A DNA stretch of 5,951 nt from Actinomycetota bacterium (GTDB lineage: Bacteria > Actinomycetota > Acidimicrobiia > IMCC26256 > PALSA-610). Position numbers and translations under genes: made by a program. Below, in pieces: positions 5,851-5,951 of this stretch; the first letter of the stretch is position 1; every line of letters starts with the position of its first letter. The notes under the pieces are model-generated. The model was not told the origin of the DNA and did not search any database. It saw only the letters and a list, made by a program, of their open reading frames with translations. The stretch covers positions 1 to 5,951 of the forward strand of contig SXJQ01000125.1 in NCBI GenBank assembly GCA_005779345.1. The letters run 5' to 3'.

Positions 5851-5951
5851 TCAGGGGCTCTCGATCACGATCGTCGGATCCTCGCCGGGCAGCACGCCGA
5901 TGTCGGGGGCGATGGTCGTCGTGACCGGTGCGGCCGGTGCGGTCGGTGCGG
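5851..5951 (-). CDS. C-terminal end of an unidentified protein with an Ala/Pro/Thr-rich tail (start outside window)
   Basis: The - strand frame is open from the window edge to TGA at 5853-5851. It encodes 32 complete codons: an Ala/Pro/Thr low-complexity stretch (APTAPAAPVTTT), then a terminal segment ending in GEDPTIVIESP. Nearly all third codon positions are G or C (28 of 32), as in the other genes here, which supports real coding. Ala/Pro/Thr tails are common at the ends of exported actinobacterial proteins such as penicillin-binding proteins or wall-linked proteins. Too little is present to assign a family. It converges on the glycosyltransferase gene. Confidence 0.6.
   Translation of the reverse strand, partial: APTAPAAPVTTTIAPDIGVLPGEDPTIVIESP
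5925..5951. repeat. Short tandem repeat, GGTGCGGYC unit, three copies
   Basis: Near the edge the + strand reads CCGGTGCGGCCGGTGCGG followed by TCGGTGCGG. This is a 9-bp unit in three consecutive copies with one C/T difference. On the - strand it encodes the Ala/Pro/Thr-rich part of the partial gene. It may continue beyond the window. Confidence 0.6.

Noticed and set aside
1..5951. A defence, secretion, phage or CRISPR-type system spanning the window
   Set aside because: No nuclease, helicase, toxin-antitoxin, transposase, integrase, spaced repeats or tRNA attachment site is visible. All genes fit metabolic, transport or envelope roles.

Overview
The window is gene-dense, very GC-rich DNA with GC-dominated third codon positions, many GTG starts and almost no intergenic space. 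This fits a high-GC actinobacterium, and an Acidimicrobiia-type lineage is my guess. No rRNA, tRNA, mobile element, CRISPR array or phage gene is visible. It reads as ordinary chromosomal housekeeping or accessory DNA, not a mobile island.

Left block, + strand (1-2317). The window opens inside a crotonase-fold gene (1-596) that keeps the three acidic residues of delta(3,5)-delta(2,4)-dienoyl-CoA isomerase, a fatty-acid beta-oxidation auxiliary enzyme. After a 126-bp gap comes a lipoprotein (723-1652). It has a strongly acidic, His-rich linker and a C-terminal domain with His and Cys residues that could bind metal. Twenty-three bases later a poly-gamma-glutamate-hydrolase-like zinc enzyme begins (1676-2317).

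Middle block, - strand (2299-3569). A histidine phosphatase (3569-2901) is joined by a GTGA stop/start overlap to a seven-helix membrane protein (2904-2299). The latter has two PQ-loop repeats in the 3+1+3 layout of SWEET sugar transporters. Its end overlaps the end of the hydrolase gene by 19 bp.

Right block, + strand (3593-5823). An acyl-ACP-thioesterase-like double-hotdog protein is joined by another GTGA overlap to a GT-C type membrane glycosyltransferase (ArnT/PMT-like). The middle and right blocks diverge from a 23-bp gap. That gap holds two oppositely directed TANNNT -10 boxes sharing one TA, each 6-7 bases from its start codon, so both transcripts are predicted to be leaderless. The window ends in the C-terminus of a - strand gene (5951-5851) with an Ala/Pro/Thr-rich tail.

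I found no clear multi-gene novel system. The points most worth a second look are the compact divergent promoter, the full-length SWEET-like protein in a bacterium coupled to a phosphatase, and the His/Cys lipoprotein next to a zinc hydrolase.
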